A stretch of DNA of 64,000 bases, taken from positions 3,353,157 to 3,417,156 of the forward strand of contig NC_087070.1 of the NCBI RefSeq assembly GCF_963678635.1, written 5' to 3'. Below are positions 22,431 to 32,990 of this stretch, in pieces. This DNA is from Symsagittifera roscoffensis. Its lineage: Eukaryota; Xenacoelomorpha; Acoela; Convolutidae. Position 1 is the stretch's first letter, and each line of letters begins with the position of its first letter. The translations under genes were made by a program, and so were the position numbers. The notes beneath the pieces were generated by a model. The model saw only the letters and a program-made list of their open reading frames with translations, was not told the origin of the DNA and searched no databases.

Positions 22431-22800
22431 ATGGCAATATCGGAATCATTCGAAATCAAAACCACAAAAACAATATCGGAAGACGACTTAAATGACCACA
22501 TTGTTAAATTGAAGACGAATACAACAGAACTATTCGCGATTGCTGACTCAGGCAGCCCGATGTCTTTTCTAAAAGAAAAAACCGCTCAACGAATACAACA
22601 AAATGATCAAACGGCAGTGTTCAAAAACATCCCCCGGAGGTTAAAGCCAGAAATTTAGCATGTAGCAAGTTACAACGGTGAATCAATACATCTTAAAGGA
22701 AGGCTAATAGTTACGATTGAGTCGAGATGATGGAAAGTACAAACAGCTCCATTCATTATAGTAGACAACCACAAAGCAAAAATAAAAGGACGGAACCGGC
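22431..22800 (+). pseudogene. Family 2 protease, broken
   Basis: Retropepsin-like segment with the active-site block IADSGSPMSFLKEKTA (22540-22590). A TAG at 22656-22658 and a TGA near 22729 interrupt the downstream part, which otherwise reads IHLKGRLIVTIES and KVQTAPFIIVDN. The active-site D-S-G is preserved, unlike family 1. Confidence 0.75.
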
Positions 22801-23893
22801 ATTAAACTAATTCAGGACAAACAAACAGAAAAGGACACTCACAGTACAACGAAGCGACGAATCAAACCATGAAATTAAACAATGGGTCAAGGATAATTTT
22901 CAACGATTATGCGTACGAATAGGAAAGTCAAAACACCACGTAATGAAAACACAGTTTAATAAAGACTTTGAACCGGTACAACAAAAAGGGCCGACGTATA
23001 CCAATACATCTACAAGAAACGATCGAAGCGGAACTTAACAAGTGATTGATCAAAATCACATTATCAAGCTCGATAAGTGCTCAGACAAACAATTTATCAG
23101 ACCAATAGTTATCACAGTCGAAAAGGACCAAACGGTTAAACTGGCCCTAGATTCCAAAAAGATTAACAAATACATACACAAAAACAAATATCAAATGCCA
23201 AACAAAGATCCCCTTCTGAACAATATCGCACAAGTGGTGAAATCAGACAAGTCAAATCAGACACTATTCACTACACTCGATTTACGATACGCATATTCAC
23301 AAATCCCGTTGGATAAAACAACAAGAGAACAATGCAACTTCAGTCTCATTGGCAAAAATGCTACAGGAAAATACCAATTCCAAACACGATTTGACGGCCT
23401 TACGGATATGCCGACAGAGTTTCAAAAAGGAGTGGATTTAACACTCACAAATTGCAATAATACTTACGCATATCTAGACGATATTCTAATCGTAATGAAA
23501 GGAACGATAGAGACAAATCGCCAAAAACTCCAAACGGTGCTAACAAAACTTGACGAGGAGAATCTTGCAATGTCGTTAGACAAGTGTAAGTTCGCATGCA
23601 AGCAAGTTGAGTGGTTACGTTTCACTATCAACAGTGAGGGAACAAAACCACTTATAAAGAAAACTGAAGCAATTGAAAAATTATCGCCTCCCAAAACGTT
23701 CAAACAACTTAAGAGTTTCATGGGTTCAATACACCATCTTACAAAATACATACCAAATTTAGAACAAACAGCGGCAGCTCTGCGGCCGCTCTTAAAGAAC
23801 ACTGAAAAGAACAGACCTATTAATTGGTTACCTGAACATAACTTAGCTTTCAAAAACATTCTACAGCTGGTAGCAAAAATAACACAAAATTAA
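22801..23893 (+). pseudogene. Family 2 reverse transcriptase
   Basis: Polymerase domain, open from 23042 for 283 codons; the N-terminal edge before 23042 is broken. Blocks: IRPIVITVEKDQTVKLALD, NKYQMPN, first catalytic Asp80 (FTTLDLRYAYSQI), CNFSLIGKNATGKYQF, DMPTEFQKG, YLDDILIV at residues 144-150 with the two further catalytic Asp residues, then the thumb (FKQLKSFMGSIHHLTKYIPN). All three palm aspartates are intact. It ends with TAA at 23891-23893, probably from CAA. Confidence 0.85.
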
Positions 23894-24427
23894 CACTTCG
23901 ACCAACATTTAGACACTCGCATCGTCTGTGATACATCTAAAACAGGTTTAGGAGCGGCATTAGTGCAACACTCAGCAGAAGGTTGGATGGCTATAGCATA
24001 TGCGTCACGATTTTTAAACTCCCTTGAGGAAAAATATTCAGTCAACGAACTAGAAATATTAGGAGTCGTTTGGGCAATTGAACACTTCAAATACTATCTG
24101 TACGGCAAACATTTCACCGTCATCACCGACCATCGAGCTTTAATCAGCGCTTTAAGCCCCAGCGAACGATCAAAGACAAGTCAAAGCCGACTAACCCGCT
24201 GGATTGAAAAATTAATACCATTTCATTTTGATATTAAACTCGCAGGGAGTAAAATGGGCTTACTAGACTATATGTCACGAAATCCGGTTGGATTACCAAT
24301 ACCCCTCAGCGAATACGATGAGGAAATTGTAGTTGCGGCAATTAACACATTCATAAACAACCTAGAAATGATTGACAATGTCATTTTAAATCAGTTGGCC
24401 AGTCAAAAAAAGCACCATTTGATCTGA
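23894..24427 (+). pseudogene. Family 2 RNase H
   Basis: Continues the pol frame after the TAA. The first acidic residue is in VCDTSKTGLGAALVQ (about 23924-23968), followed by AYASRFLN, NELEILGVVWAIEHFKYYLY and TDHRALISAL, then LTRWIEKLIPFHFDIKL. The catalytic Asp/Glu blocks are intact. It lacks the AGGA frameshift seen in family 1, which shows what the undamaged sequence looks like. Open from 23963 (154 aa) to TGA. Confidence 0.85.
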
Positions 24428-24612
24428 TCAAAAAGCGCGCGGAAAATAAAGAGTTTTTAGATGCTAGAACAAATGCTCAATTAACAACTTAACATTCCAA
24501 ACATTCCGTCAGCGGTCAATTGCTACCCAAAAACAGAATTCAGTCTAACTCAATTTCTGTTCAAAATTAGTCAACTCTCTCGCATTCAAAAAATCTCAAC
24601 TGCAACAAGGCA

Positions 24613-25587
24613 TTGATCAACGCAATCAAGTTTAAAACAATGGGCAAAACAGACACGAAAAACTTCTCAGGCGGATTCATTCGGGCAGAGTTGAAAACCA
24701 CGAAACCAAGCGGTCGTACAGTTTCGGTTGACTGGAGAAACACATCCGATCGGGAAGAAAGCCTTTCCGACCCGAGGTGGCACAAGCGACCACCAACCAA
24801 GGACAAACAGACGAGGAAAACTAAATCATCGCCACAATCCACAACAATCGCGCAAGTGGCCGACGCAAGAGAATTGATCACAAAACCGAAACATTCCAAT
24901 TTTCCAAAAATCATTTTTGGAGACAGCTCGACATCAAAACCAACCGTGGTGGAAAGAAACAGTTCACAAACGACTAAACGACAAACTGAAACAGCGCGAT
25001 CAAACATATCTACACAAACAACGATAAACACAGAGGTGGAAAGTCGAACAACTAAGTCAACTACAGCTACACATACAAACAACAATACAAGAGACGTTCC
25101 TCTACTGGAAAAGGAGATATGGGTCAGCCGCGTGGACCCCAGCGTATGTTTGCAAGAGGAAGCAACACCCGATGTGGAGCCCTTGAAGATGACAACTTCG
25201 TCACAGCTAGAGGCCAGCCACAACGAAATAATGGATACCGTCGTGGCCACAGTGGAGAAAGCCACCAAAACCGAAGAGGACACGCCGCTATTTCGTCGGA
25301 AACTCCAGAAAGTAATGGGAATTCCATTCGTCGCCGCAGCCACCAAGAAGGACAAAAACCTGCGTTCACTGATAAACTTTGTAAAAAAGCGGGATTCGGA
25401 CGCCATCAAAAACTCCTACGGACAATATTGGTTCAAAATTCGGAACCGACTACATGTCCGAGAGGATTGCCTACTCATCGATGAAAGAATCGTAATTCCC
25501 TCAAAACTACGACAGACAGTACTTGACAGTCTTCACCTAACCCATCCGGGATCCGCAGCCATGTTGGATTTGAGTCACCATGTTTAG
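24613..25587 (+). pseudogene. Family 2 pol linker and integrase HHCC domain
   Basis: A 324-codon open stretch. The first roughly 240 residues are low-complexity, rich in Thr, Ser, Lys and Glu, with repeated TKRQTET/TTINTE-like runs. They form an unusually long, probably disordered linker between RNase H and integrase. The last part is the integrase zinc-binding N-terminus (LDSLHLTHPGSAAMLDLSHH). TAG at 25585-25587 interrupts it where Trp is expected. The frame then continues unchanged into the core domain, so a single stop separates two long segments. Confidence 0.8.
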
Positions 25588-26541
25588 TTCCCGCACATCC
25601 ACCGTTCAATTGTGCAAATGGCACAAAACTGCAAACAATGCACAGAGCAAGGTAAAAATTTAAAACCCATCTTAGGAAAGAAACTTTCATTCCAAATGAA
25701 ACCGGTAGTCGAACCTAATGAGGGAGTTCAATTAGACTTTGCGGGGCCCTTACCGGACGAATTAAATAAGGATGCATACATTTTAGTTGCGACAGATAAG
25801 TGGTCAAAGTTCCCGACAGCAAAAACTGTATCAATTACAACAGCAGATATTGCAATCAAGTTCATGCAAAGATACATCTCGAACAACGGGGTACCGAGAA
25901 GATTAAGGTGTGATCAAGCACAAACATTCAGGGCGAAAAAATTCCAAATTTTCTGTAGGACAAACAATATAAAACTACTTTTCGCACCCGTAGAAGATCA
26001 CAGAGCCATAGGGGTTGTTGAAAGAATGATCCAAACAATAAAACGTAGACTAGCGGTAATGAAAATAGACCAATCAAATACACCATATAAGCTAGCTTCG
26101 GATGTCGCAGAAATATTAAAAACACTAAGAATCACACCACACGGTGTCACAAAAATTTCCCCTTTTGAGGCACATATGGGTAGAAAACCAAATACCCCAT
26201 TATCGAACATAGCCACGAAGAGCTCACCTAACAATCTAAACTGGGAGAGAACAAAAAATTCATGTTTAGAGCGAAAGAACCTTACGAAGCCACCTTTGCC
26301 AGCAGAAGCTATGCATGACCTCGGGCGATGGTCAGAAGATGAAGTTCAAATCCGAAAGAAGGGATCACCACCTAGAGTCTCACATAAACCACTACCAAGG
26401 ACGCTCAGAAACAGGCATTCACCAACACAGCCAGAAACAGGTGCATACTCAAAACCTATAGAACTAGCTAAGAACAAGCTTAACATAAGATATAAGAGAG
26501 TGCAACGAACAACCGACAAAAATATCGAAAAAAACGCATAG
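25588..26541 (+). pseudogene. Family 2 integrase catalytic core and C-terminus
   Basis: A 309-codon open frame from 25612, in the same frame as the HHCC half. It supplies the second half of the zinc finger (Cys7, Cys10: NCKQCTEQGKN) and a complete DDE core: Asp42 (VQLDFAGPL), Asp101 (LRCDQAQTF) and Glu137 (GVVERMIQ). The Asp101-Glu137 spacing is exactly 35 residues. A conserved FEAHMGRKPNT block and a basic C-terminal region follow. Apart from the upstream TAG it looks catalytically complete. Confidence 0.85.
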
Positions 26542-27299
26542 AACAAGTGGCACAAAAAATCATTCGGTTAGCAACAAAAGTAAAAAAACCCAAAAACGTT
26601 TGAACAAAAATATTAAATCATAGATGGAAAAATTCTAACCTACACACCACACACTGCTTGGGTACAAACTTTTGGCAAACAACAGAGGTTACTAAGATAT
26701 AGCGGAACCGCATTTGTTCCTAACCCGGTAATATACGGACCTTGCAGACCTACTCGTTTAAGCGACTATGTTGCTTACAAATCCGCACGGAGAACATGAC
26801 CATGCTTGCGTTTCATAGACATAAAAGATCCGCAAGCTCCACAACATCCCATGTTCAAGGAGGATACCACAACGGCGCTCCCATCCAAACTAACAATGCA
26901 TGAGAAGTCAGCACAGAGCCAGGGCACAAGCAAAGTCAGTCCCACGAAAAGAAAAGCGTTAGGAAAACGGATTGGAAGAAAACCAGTAAGAAAACTGCAA
27001 ACGCCAAGAGGGATGAGCCTCCAAATTGAGATTGAACAGAAAAACATTAAGGCAGAAAAAGAAGATGATTTGTCGCCAACATCGGAGGTAGTGATAGACC
27101 TAACTTCACCAGCGGAAGCAGAAGATGAAACGATGAAAAATGACGACATATTTTGCGTTAACACGAAAGACATAGAAACAAGGCAAGGACATGTAGACGA
27201 ACAAACGAATAATGAAGAAGAACACGGAACAATAGATGACAACATTGACAACAACACCAAAAAAACAAGAGGGGAGAAATGAATAACCAACGCAAACAG
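26542..27299 (+). pseudogene. Family 2 C-terminal tail with SUMO-interaction-like motif
   Basis: After the integrase a charged tail follows in pieces. The longest open stretch is 26806-27282 (158 aa). Residues about 48-63 are strongly basic and NLS-like (KRKALGKRIGRKPVRK). Residues 95-100 read VVIDLT followed by SPAEAEDE, the pattern of a SUMO-interaction motif (hydrophobic core plus acidic flank). The end is Asn/Asp/Lys-rich and stops at TGA before the polypurine tract. No envelope gene is present. Confidence 0.6.
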
Positions 27300-27345
27300 T
27301 CCTACGGGGACTTAAAAACTCAATTAAACTTTATCAATTATCACT

Positions 27346-27357
27346 AGGAGGGGGAAT
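27346..27357 (+). promoter_or_regulatory. Family 2 polypurine tract
   Basis: AGGAGGGGGAA directly before the TG of the second LTR. This is the expected position of the plus-strand primer. Confidence 0.8.
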
Positions 27358-27630
27358 GTCATCCGGCATGGATAGATAAAACTCCATATAAAACTTCTTA
27401 TGTATTTATATATCATTTATGTTTTGATATTATATAACATTAATGTGTACTGGTCGGTTGACCTTGATAACAAGGACGAGAACGGCGTCTGAAGAGAACT
27501 ATGGTTCAGAACGTAAATAAAAGTTACATAAACAGGTTGTTTTAACTTCTTCTCTCTCAAACTCGACATTATCTATCCATACGGACTCCAGGATTAACAG
27601 TTCATACCTTGAGGACATAGCAGTATGACA
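27358..27630 (+). repeat. Family 2 right LTR (273 bp)
   Basis: Starts TGTCATCCGG and ends AGTATGACA. Same structure as 20968-21232 with about ten substitutions and an 8-bp length difference near 27400. It is again followed without spacer by TGGCGCAGTC, so it also acts as the 5' LTR of the gag fragment. Confidence 0.9.
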
Positions 27631-28331
27631 TGGCGCAGTCAGCAGGATTTTCGAAGAATCCACTCAACATAAACCCATTTTGGGAACGAGCATCGGCCGA
27701 ACCTCCATTAGAGTGGACAAAATGGGCGGCAATACTGGAAATGGCAGTATTCGCGAAAGTCGGCATCGAAATTTGAAGTCCCCTACGAACAAGACCACAA
27801 TTAGTAGAGCCATCTGAACCAGTAAACGAGGTCGAGATAACCGGTGAAACGTAAGCCTAAAGAAAAAACCGCGAGGTGCGCAACTAAGAAAAAAGAGTGG
27901 GCTGGGAAAACCACGTGATAAAAGTGCGGGGAAAAAGGAGTTCTGTGTAATTCATTCAGATGGGATGAAGCGGACTCAAAAGTGCGCAGCTATCTTTTCT
28001 TGTGTCTCGGTGCTGAAGAACGACGCCAAATGCAACAAAAACGACCTAATATACAGCTGCACACGGTATCTACACAACAATTCATGACTGTTTTGGAGGA
28101 TATATTCGTCACGACACGTATAATAGCTTTTGAAAGGTATAATTTCATTTGTCGAAAACAAAAGAAAACAGAAAGTTTAGAACAATTTCATGCTGACCTA
28201 GTGGAACTAGCTTCACGGGCCGATTGCGGCGACTGAGAAAGTGAGCGGGTAAGGGACATGTTTACCGCTCACATGAACAACGAAAGAATTGTTAGCTCAA
28301 ACACGTAACCCACAGGAGGCATACGATTACG
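27630..28331 (+). pseudogene. Family 2 second gag fragment, truncated
   Basis: ATG at the LTR-PBS junction (M-A-Q-S-A-G-F-S), open to TGA at 27774-27776, where the first copy has CGA. Further on 27982-28236 is open and matches the first gag copy (QLHTVSTQQFMTVLED). It shares the TGA after ADCGD. Homology is lost at about 28331. Confidence 0.8.
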
Positions 28332-29226
28332 ATGATATCATTTTTGTGAAATAGGTGAAAAAAAGGTCAGATTTTGCTTTTTCATTTGCCATGGAAAAAA
28401 CTGAACCGCAAAATTTGTTTCCTTTTTTTCTGTGATAACTAGGACACCATTCGCACTAAAAATAGGACTAATCCAGTTCCTTTTCATGGTAAATTATAGG
28501 CAAAACTTCGACCAGCTTGGCATCATCTCACAAACCACAGGATTGAGCTGAATTGTAAACAATGGCCCGTTATTGACTTTTTATGTGTGATGGGATCAAG
28601 TTAACATCTGCCACTTCTAACTAGACCAAGTTAAGATCTTCCTCGACATTTAATTTATAGTAAATTGGCTCAGCACTGCGTTAAAATTCTCACTTCTTAA
28701 TGGCTGAAAAATTTTGTTTTGAGCCAAGTTAACATCCCCCCCCCCCCCCTAAATCGCTTTAGTTGGAAGATGTTAATTTGATCCATGCGATTTATAGCAA
28801 CGATATGTTTGATATGTTTCGACTGTGCTCGACCCAAAACTCTGTCTCGACTAGTCTTTCTCGGTCGAGCACTGACCTTGAAAGTCGAAGCATAATCAGC
28901 ACCTCGACCCGGAAATGATTTGAGATCTACTTGACAACCCACTTTTCGATTGTCATGTAGATTAAGTTAGTCGAACTTTCGTCCAATCAGAAACCAGCAA
29001 AATTAATATATTCTCAAAAGAAAGCTCTAGCGCTAATTTACAGCTGCTTTTATCTACAGGGATGGATATTCTTTAGTAGCTCCCTAGCCAATCAGGGCAG
29101 GTTATCTTGCAAGACCTAGCAAGATGACCCTCATTTGCAAGAATCTTGCAAGATCCCCTTCCTTGATCGACTAGAGAGATACCATAGGGGGGGGGGGGGG
29201 TGTTGAGCAGATGCATGATTTGTTAC
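28332..29226. other. Intron segment without genes
   Basis: Contains inverted copies of a motif like GGATCAAGTTAACATCT (near 28594) and AGATGTTAATTTGATCC (near 28778), a 15-base C run at about 28737-28751, a G run at about 29187-29200 and short direct repeats of CTTGCAAGA. No exon is supported. Confidence 0.5.
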
Positions 29227-29432
29227 CTTTAGGATGGTGGGTGCGACTGGATAAGTGGATCCTTGAATTGTATCAGCAGTTGGGCTGTAGAGGGTCTCTG
29301 TGGGGAAGGGACAGTCCAGAGTGGCTCTCACGATCATTGCGTAAGAAGAAGACGGGGAGAGACCAGTGAATTCGTGGCTGCTTGACGAGTCCGCAGTCCC
29401 AAACGTCCCCGTTGCCAGTCTGCCCTCTACCG
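29227..29432 (-). CDS. FN3-repeat protein, exon (206 bp)
   Basis: Acceptor TGCATGCAG (AG 29434-29433) and donor AAG|GTAACA (GT 29226-29225). The exon takes two bases of a split codon and ends in phase 0, fitting the exons on both sides. It encodes the C-terminal half of an FN3 module, with HEFTGLSPSSSYAMIVRATL on the E-F strands and a Cys after it. The linker STYPVAPTILK follows and starts the next module. The next exon downstream (472-1058) is 28 kb away, beyond both gypsy arrays. A 14-base C run (minus strand) lies just past the donor. Confidence 0.75.
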
Positions 29433-29748
29433 CTGCATGCAAACAAAAAACAAAATTACAATTTTGGCTGTTTTTGAATCTTCATAACAATCTTTAGCTT
29501 CCCTGCCGTCTTGCCTCCCCCTTCCCCGCCGTCTTCACCCCCCCCCCCCCCTTCCAATAGCACAAAAACTGGATTTTGTGCTCGAGCCACTGAGTTTGTA
29601 AGGTTGTATGTATGAAGAATCTGTTTGGAAATTGGTATTTATCATGCATAGGAAAATTCATAAGACCCGAAACTTAGAACCTTTAAGTTTAATATGATAA
29701 AAATCATAGTTTGCTACAAGTTATCCCTCCCCCCCCCCCTTAGCTCAC
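29433..29748. other. Short intron with C-rich tracts
   Basis: The 316-bp intron between two FN3 exons. It carries a C run at about 29538-29551 and another at about 29729-29739, the latter nine bases past the upstream donor (G run on the coding strand). Confidence 0.6.
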
Positions 29749-29916
29749 ATGTAACTTCTCCAGTGGTGTCGTATGTAACTGTGATGGAAGTGGTGGTTGA
29801 CCCATTCACTGCCACATTGGTCGGCTTCGCTGGCAGACTACAGGCCGGCGTCAGATCAGTCTCGTCTCCTTGGATCTCGTTGTTGTAGCCGTGTGCCACA
29901 TACACGTAAGTCGTAC
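29749..29916 (-). CDS. FN3-repeat protein, exon (168 bp)
   Basis: Acceptor GTTTGCAG (AG 29918-29917) and donor ACAT|GTGAGC (GT 29748-29747). It starts with two bases and ends with one base of split codons, matching the 61-bp exon upstream and the 206-bp exon downstream. The product is the end of one FN3 module (TTYVYVAHGYNNE, F strand), the linker PACSLPAKP and the start of the next module (TSITVTYDTTG, B strand). Confidence 0.75.
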
Positions 29917-30198
29917 CTGCAAACAGACCAGACCAGAGCATTTAAAAAATAAGTTTTTTTTCCTTTGCCGCTCTAAAAAAATATGTTTACGATTTTCCAC
30001 GAGGCTAAAACCTGCCTTTTCATCTTTTTTATTTGCTTGTGGTTTTTTGTTTTTTGCTCCGCGTACGAAGAGTGTGATGGAGCATTTCTGCTCGCGCATA
30101 TTTTTGTTTCTCCGGACCAACTAGTATTTCTCACAATCAGATTTTTTTCAAGTTAGAGTTTTTTCTTGAACGTCGTGTGATGATAGAGCTATACAAAC

Positions 30199-30612
30199 GG
30201 TGCGTATTCATAGGTTCCAAAATCAAAAATCAGTCCCATAGGTTCCAAAATAAAAAAGCAGTCGCATAAGTTCCAAATCTTTTCAATTGGTCAAAAGACT
30301 AAATTAGCCGAGTCTCGGTTTAAGGTAGCCGGTGGGCGCGCTATGCGCGCGTCGCCGCTTTGCGGCGATAACCGGCTCTAAATTTCGTATAGAGTCCTAC
30401 CCTTTGGTGGCAAGCTCGCAACACGTTGGCGCGGCTGCGGCGGTCACTATTCTGCAGCTTGAGTTTATACTGGTTGAACAGTAAACAATCGATCCATAAA
30501 TTCGTTGGCTCAAATTTCAACCAATCAGAATTCAAGAAGATACATTTTGGAACTTATGCGACTGATTTTTTATTTTGGAACCTATGAATATTGGAACCTA
30601 TGGGAATTCACC
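30199..30612. mobile_element. MITE with 8-bp duplication and GC-rich three-way-junction core
   Basis: A 414-bp element flanked by the perfect 8-bp duplication ATACAAAC (30191-30198 and 30613-30620). The ends start GGTG and form inverted arms of about 100 bp made of repeated CATAGGTTCCAAAAT and AATCAGTC blocks. The core at 30327-30377 folds as a stem (AGCCGGT/ACCGGCT) enclosing two perfect hairpins, GCGCGC-TAT-GCGCGC and CGCCGC-TTT-GCGGCG. The element has no coding capacity and lies in the intron between 29916 and 32991. Confidence 0.85.
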
Positions 30613-31439
30613 ATACAAACGCGTGGAAAATTAGTGTACAAAGTTCCCCCTTATTTTCAATGGTCGGAACAAAAATTCTGCTCTTCACTTCGTTAATTGG
30701 AATCCGCAAAACAACAACAGGCAAACAATGAAAAAGGTCTTAAAAACTTTTAAATGAGCAAGTCACATCAAACTCTATCTGCTATTTTAATGTCTCTCAT
30801 AATGTTTTTGACATGAAAAAAAAACAACACAAGCGAAAACTAGCTCCCTTGACAAACTTGTAACACTAGCCTGACATAAAGCCAATGCTTAGAAATTGCC
30901 AATGCTATGCTGCAACAGAGGCACCAGATATAATTAGACTCACATTTTGCTTGTAATAATCTGGAATATACTGAGCTTAAGACCCCGAAAGGAAATTTAC
31001 ATGTAATGAATCGGAAAAAATGAAAACAAATTTTGAATCAATTATGGATTTTGAAAAAAAGCCAGATGTATTGAGTGTGAAAGTTTCTGAAATAAAATTT
31101 TTATTTTTGCACTGTTGTTTGAAACACAGAGTTTTGTTTCGGTTCCTTTGATGAACCAAAATGCATCAATTGTGTTAACTTAATTTTTATCGGTTGTGAA
31201 AGCGATAAAAAAAATAATTAGGTTTAAAAAAATAATAGCCGTATTATTACACTGCGCTTGCTTAAACGCGCAAGTGTAAACAAAAAAGTTTTTTTTTTCC
31301 CGAAAATTATAAACCCTATATGGTATACATTGTGCTAAAAAAAAGTAGACGCCCTGGTCAGAAACCGACCTCTGAACTATTAAACGTCAAGCATGTGCGA
31401 TAGCACTAGATCAATGGGCAGCTGAACTATAATCATAGC
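30613..31439. other. Intron segment without genes
   Basis: AT-rich with no exon or clear repeat structure seen on either strand. Confidence 0.4.
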
Positions 31440-31895
31440 TAATCGAATATTGGTAAAAAGTATTGAACGCAGGTAAACAAAAACAACACTGACTTTCTTG
31501 AAAAAATCTCAAAATTTGAATTTCAAAGAAAAAACTGAAGGTGCCTTTTAAAGACTTAGAGTTTCTAGAACAGTTTTTGATTGGCGCTTTTTTGATAACA
31601 TGAACCCAATTTGAGAAAACTGGATCAACAGGTAAAATTTTAATTCCGCTGGGAAATCTCAAAAGTTAATTCCTCTTTCGAAACTAGAAATAGATCACGT
31701 TTTTTGCGCCATTTCTACGTTTGTATTTGGAGATTACTTTTTAAGTCACTTTCAGCAGATGAATTTCAATTGAACTCAAAAAGTGCATTACACCTAAGTG
31801 CATCAATATTGTAAGACTTTTTCCTGAAAAAAAAAACAAATCAGCAAGACCTATATAAGAGTCGTCACTACGTTAATTACTCTGAAAAACGTTTC
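31440..31895 (+). repeat. Dispersed repeat R2, copy 1
   Basis: Shares with the other R2 copies the blocks GAACGCAGGTAAACA, CCAATTTGAGAAAACTGGA, CCGCTGGGAAATCT, AAACTAGAAATAGATCACG and the end block ATATAAGAG..TACGTTAATTACTC. All copies in the window point the same way (plus). Confidence 0.65.
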
Positions 31896-32410
31896 TCAAC
31901 TTTTCCAACAGATTTGTGAGAAAAAGCATTTAGTAAAAAGCATAGGCGCCAATTATTAAAAACTCCCGCTTGAACGTGTAATAAAATTGGGTTTTCTAAT
32001 TCTAATTTAGGAACATATCCAACTGACACAAGGAACGCAAGGAAACTGAAAAAAACCGATTTGATTTTTGAATAACCTTCAATCTTCACTTTTTCGTTAA
32101 ACTTAACCCAATTTGGGTGATCGGTTGCCAAATTCCGCTGGGAAATCTGATAATTAATTTCCATTTTGGAAACTAGAAGTCGATCACGCTTTTTGTGACA
32201 TTTACAGTTCAGCTGTTCGATAGTGGAGTTTACCTTCCTTTTAACAATAGAAATGCATTGAACTTAAAAAGAAATCACAAGTCAAACCGCGAGAAATCAA
32301 AATTCAGCGTGAAAAAATTTTAAGACTTTTTCCTGAAAAAGAAACATATAAAAATCAGCAAGACCTGTATAAGAGTGTTCATTACGTTCATTACTCGTAA
32401 AAGTATTCAA
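31896..32410 (+). repeat. Dispersed repeat R2, copy 2
   Basis: Tandem neighbour of copy 1, with CCAATTTGGGTGATCGG, CCGCTGGGAAATCTGA, AACTAGAAGTCGATCACG and the end block TATAAGAGTGTTCATTACG (about 32370). Confidence 0.65.
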
Positions 32411-32455
32411 AAAATAAATTTTATTTTGAGAATGGAATAATTATAGAAGAACAGA

Positions 32456-32840
32456 CAGGGGCGGATCTAGGATTTTCTCGAGGGGGGGGGAGGATTTTCA
32501 AAAAAAATTCGAAAATTTTGACGACCTTTTTTTTTTAGGTCGACCAAATTGATTTTTCGAGCTCTCCCAAAGCATTGTTTTGCCCCTATTTTGCAAAATT
32601 TTCTGCGCGGCAGGCAAATTTTTGAAAAAACAGTCAAAAAAGCCGATTTTGGGCACTTTTTGAAAAATTTTGACAAAAAATTGCATTTAGTTTGGCGCGC
32701 GCTCCCCCTCAGAGTTAGTATATATTGGCGTCGAAGGCGCCTTTAGGAAAATTTTAGGGTCGGTCGACCAAAAATGGATTTGTGAAAAAGTATCAAAGGG
32801 GGGACCCCGCCCCCGCCCCCTTCCCCTAAATCCGCCCCTG
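32456..32840. mobile_element. hAT-like MITE (CAGGGGCGGATCTAGG ends)
   Basis: A 385-bp element with inverted ends CAGGGGCGGAT...ATCCGCCCCTG and a perfect 8-bp target duplication AGAACAGA (32448-32455 and 32841-32848), as expected for hAT insertions. The interior contains the inverted pair AGGTCGACCAAA/GGTCGACC. Related degraded copies lie at about 42235-42590 and 44225-44423 (opposite orientation), and a relative is nested near 33540-33680. Confidence 0.9.
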
Positions 32841-32990
32841 AGAACAGAAGAACCATTTTAAATCGAACACAAATTAATTTAATCGATTTGAAACTTTATC
32901 AAAAAATTATGCGTATGAGAATTGAGTACTGGTACTTATTACTGTAAATGGACTAGCCTGGAGTTCTGCCGGAGTCTATGTGTGAGTCAC

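Larger units (their letters stand above)
20968..28331 (+). mobile_element. Gypsy family 2: two-LTR element plus second gag fragment
   Basis: LTR (20968-21232), PBS, gag, protease, RT, RNase H, linker, integrase and tail (to 27282), polypurine tract, LTR (27358-27630), then a second PBS and gag fragment that ends near 28331. The pol region has only a few stops, so it decayed less than family 1. The two LTRs differ by roughly ten substitutions and one indel of about 8 bp by eye. It lies antisense in the same host intron as family 1. Confidence 0.9.

Noticed and set aside
24567-25409. 280-codon minus-strand ORF
   Set aside because: It is the antisense of the family 2 linker and integrase frame and is Ser/Val/Leu-rich as expected for such a shadow.
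21828-26541. Alternative genetic code to explain in-frame TAG, TGA and TAA
   Set aside because: Host exons contain no in-frame stops, all three stop codons occur in the retroelements, and frameshifts accompany them; decay is simpler.
30336-30370. tRNA or other known structured RNA gene
   Set aside because: The three-way junction lacks the tRNA loops and box A/B words and sits inside a transposable element.
32498-32746. Short ORFs on both strands in the 32.5-32.7 kb region
   Set aside because: They fall inside the hAT-like MITE and are Phe/Lys-rich products of its A/T tracts.
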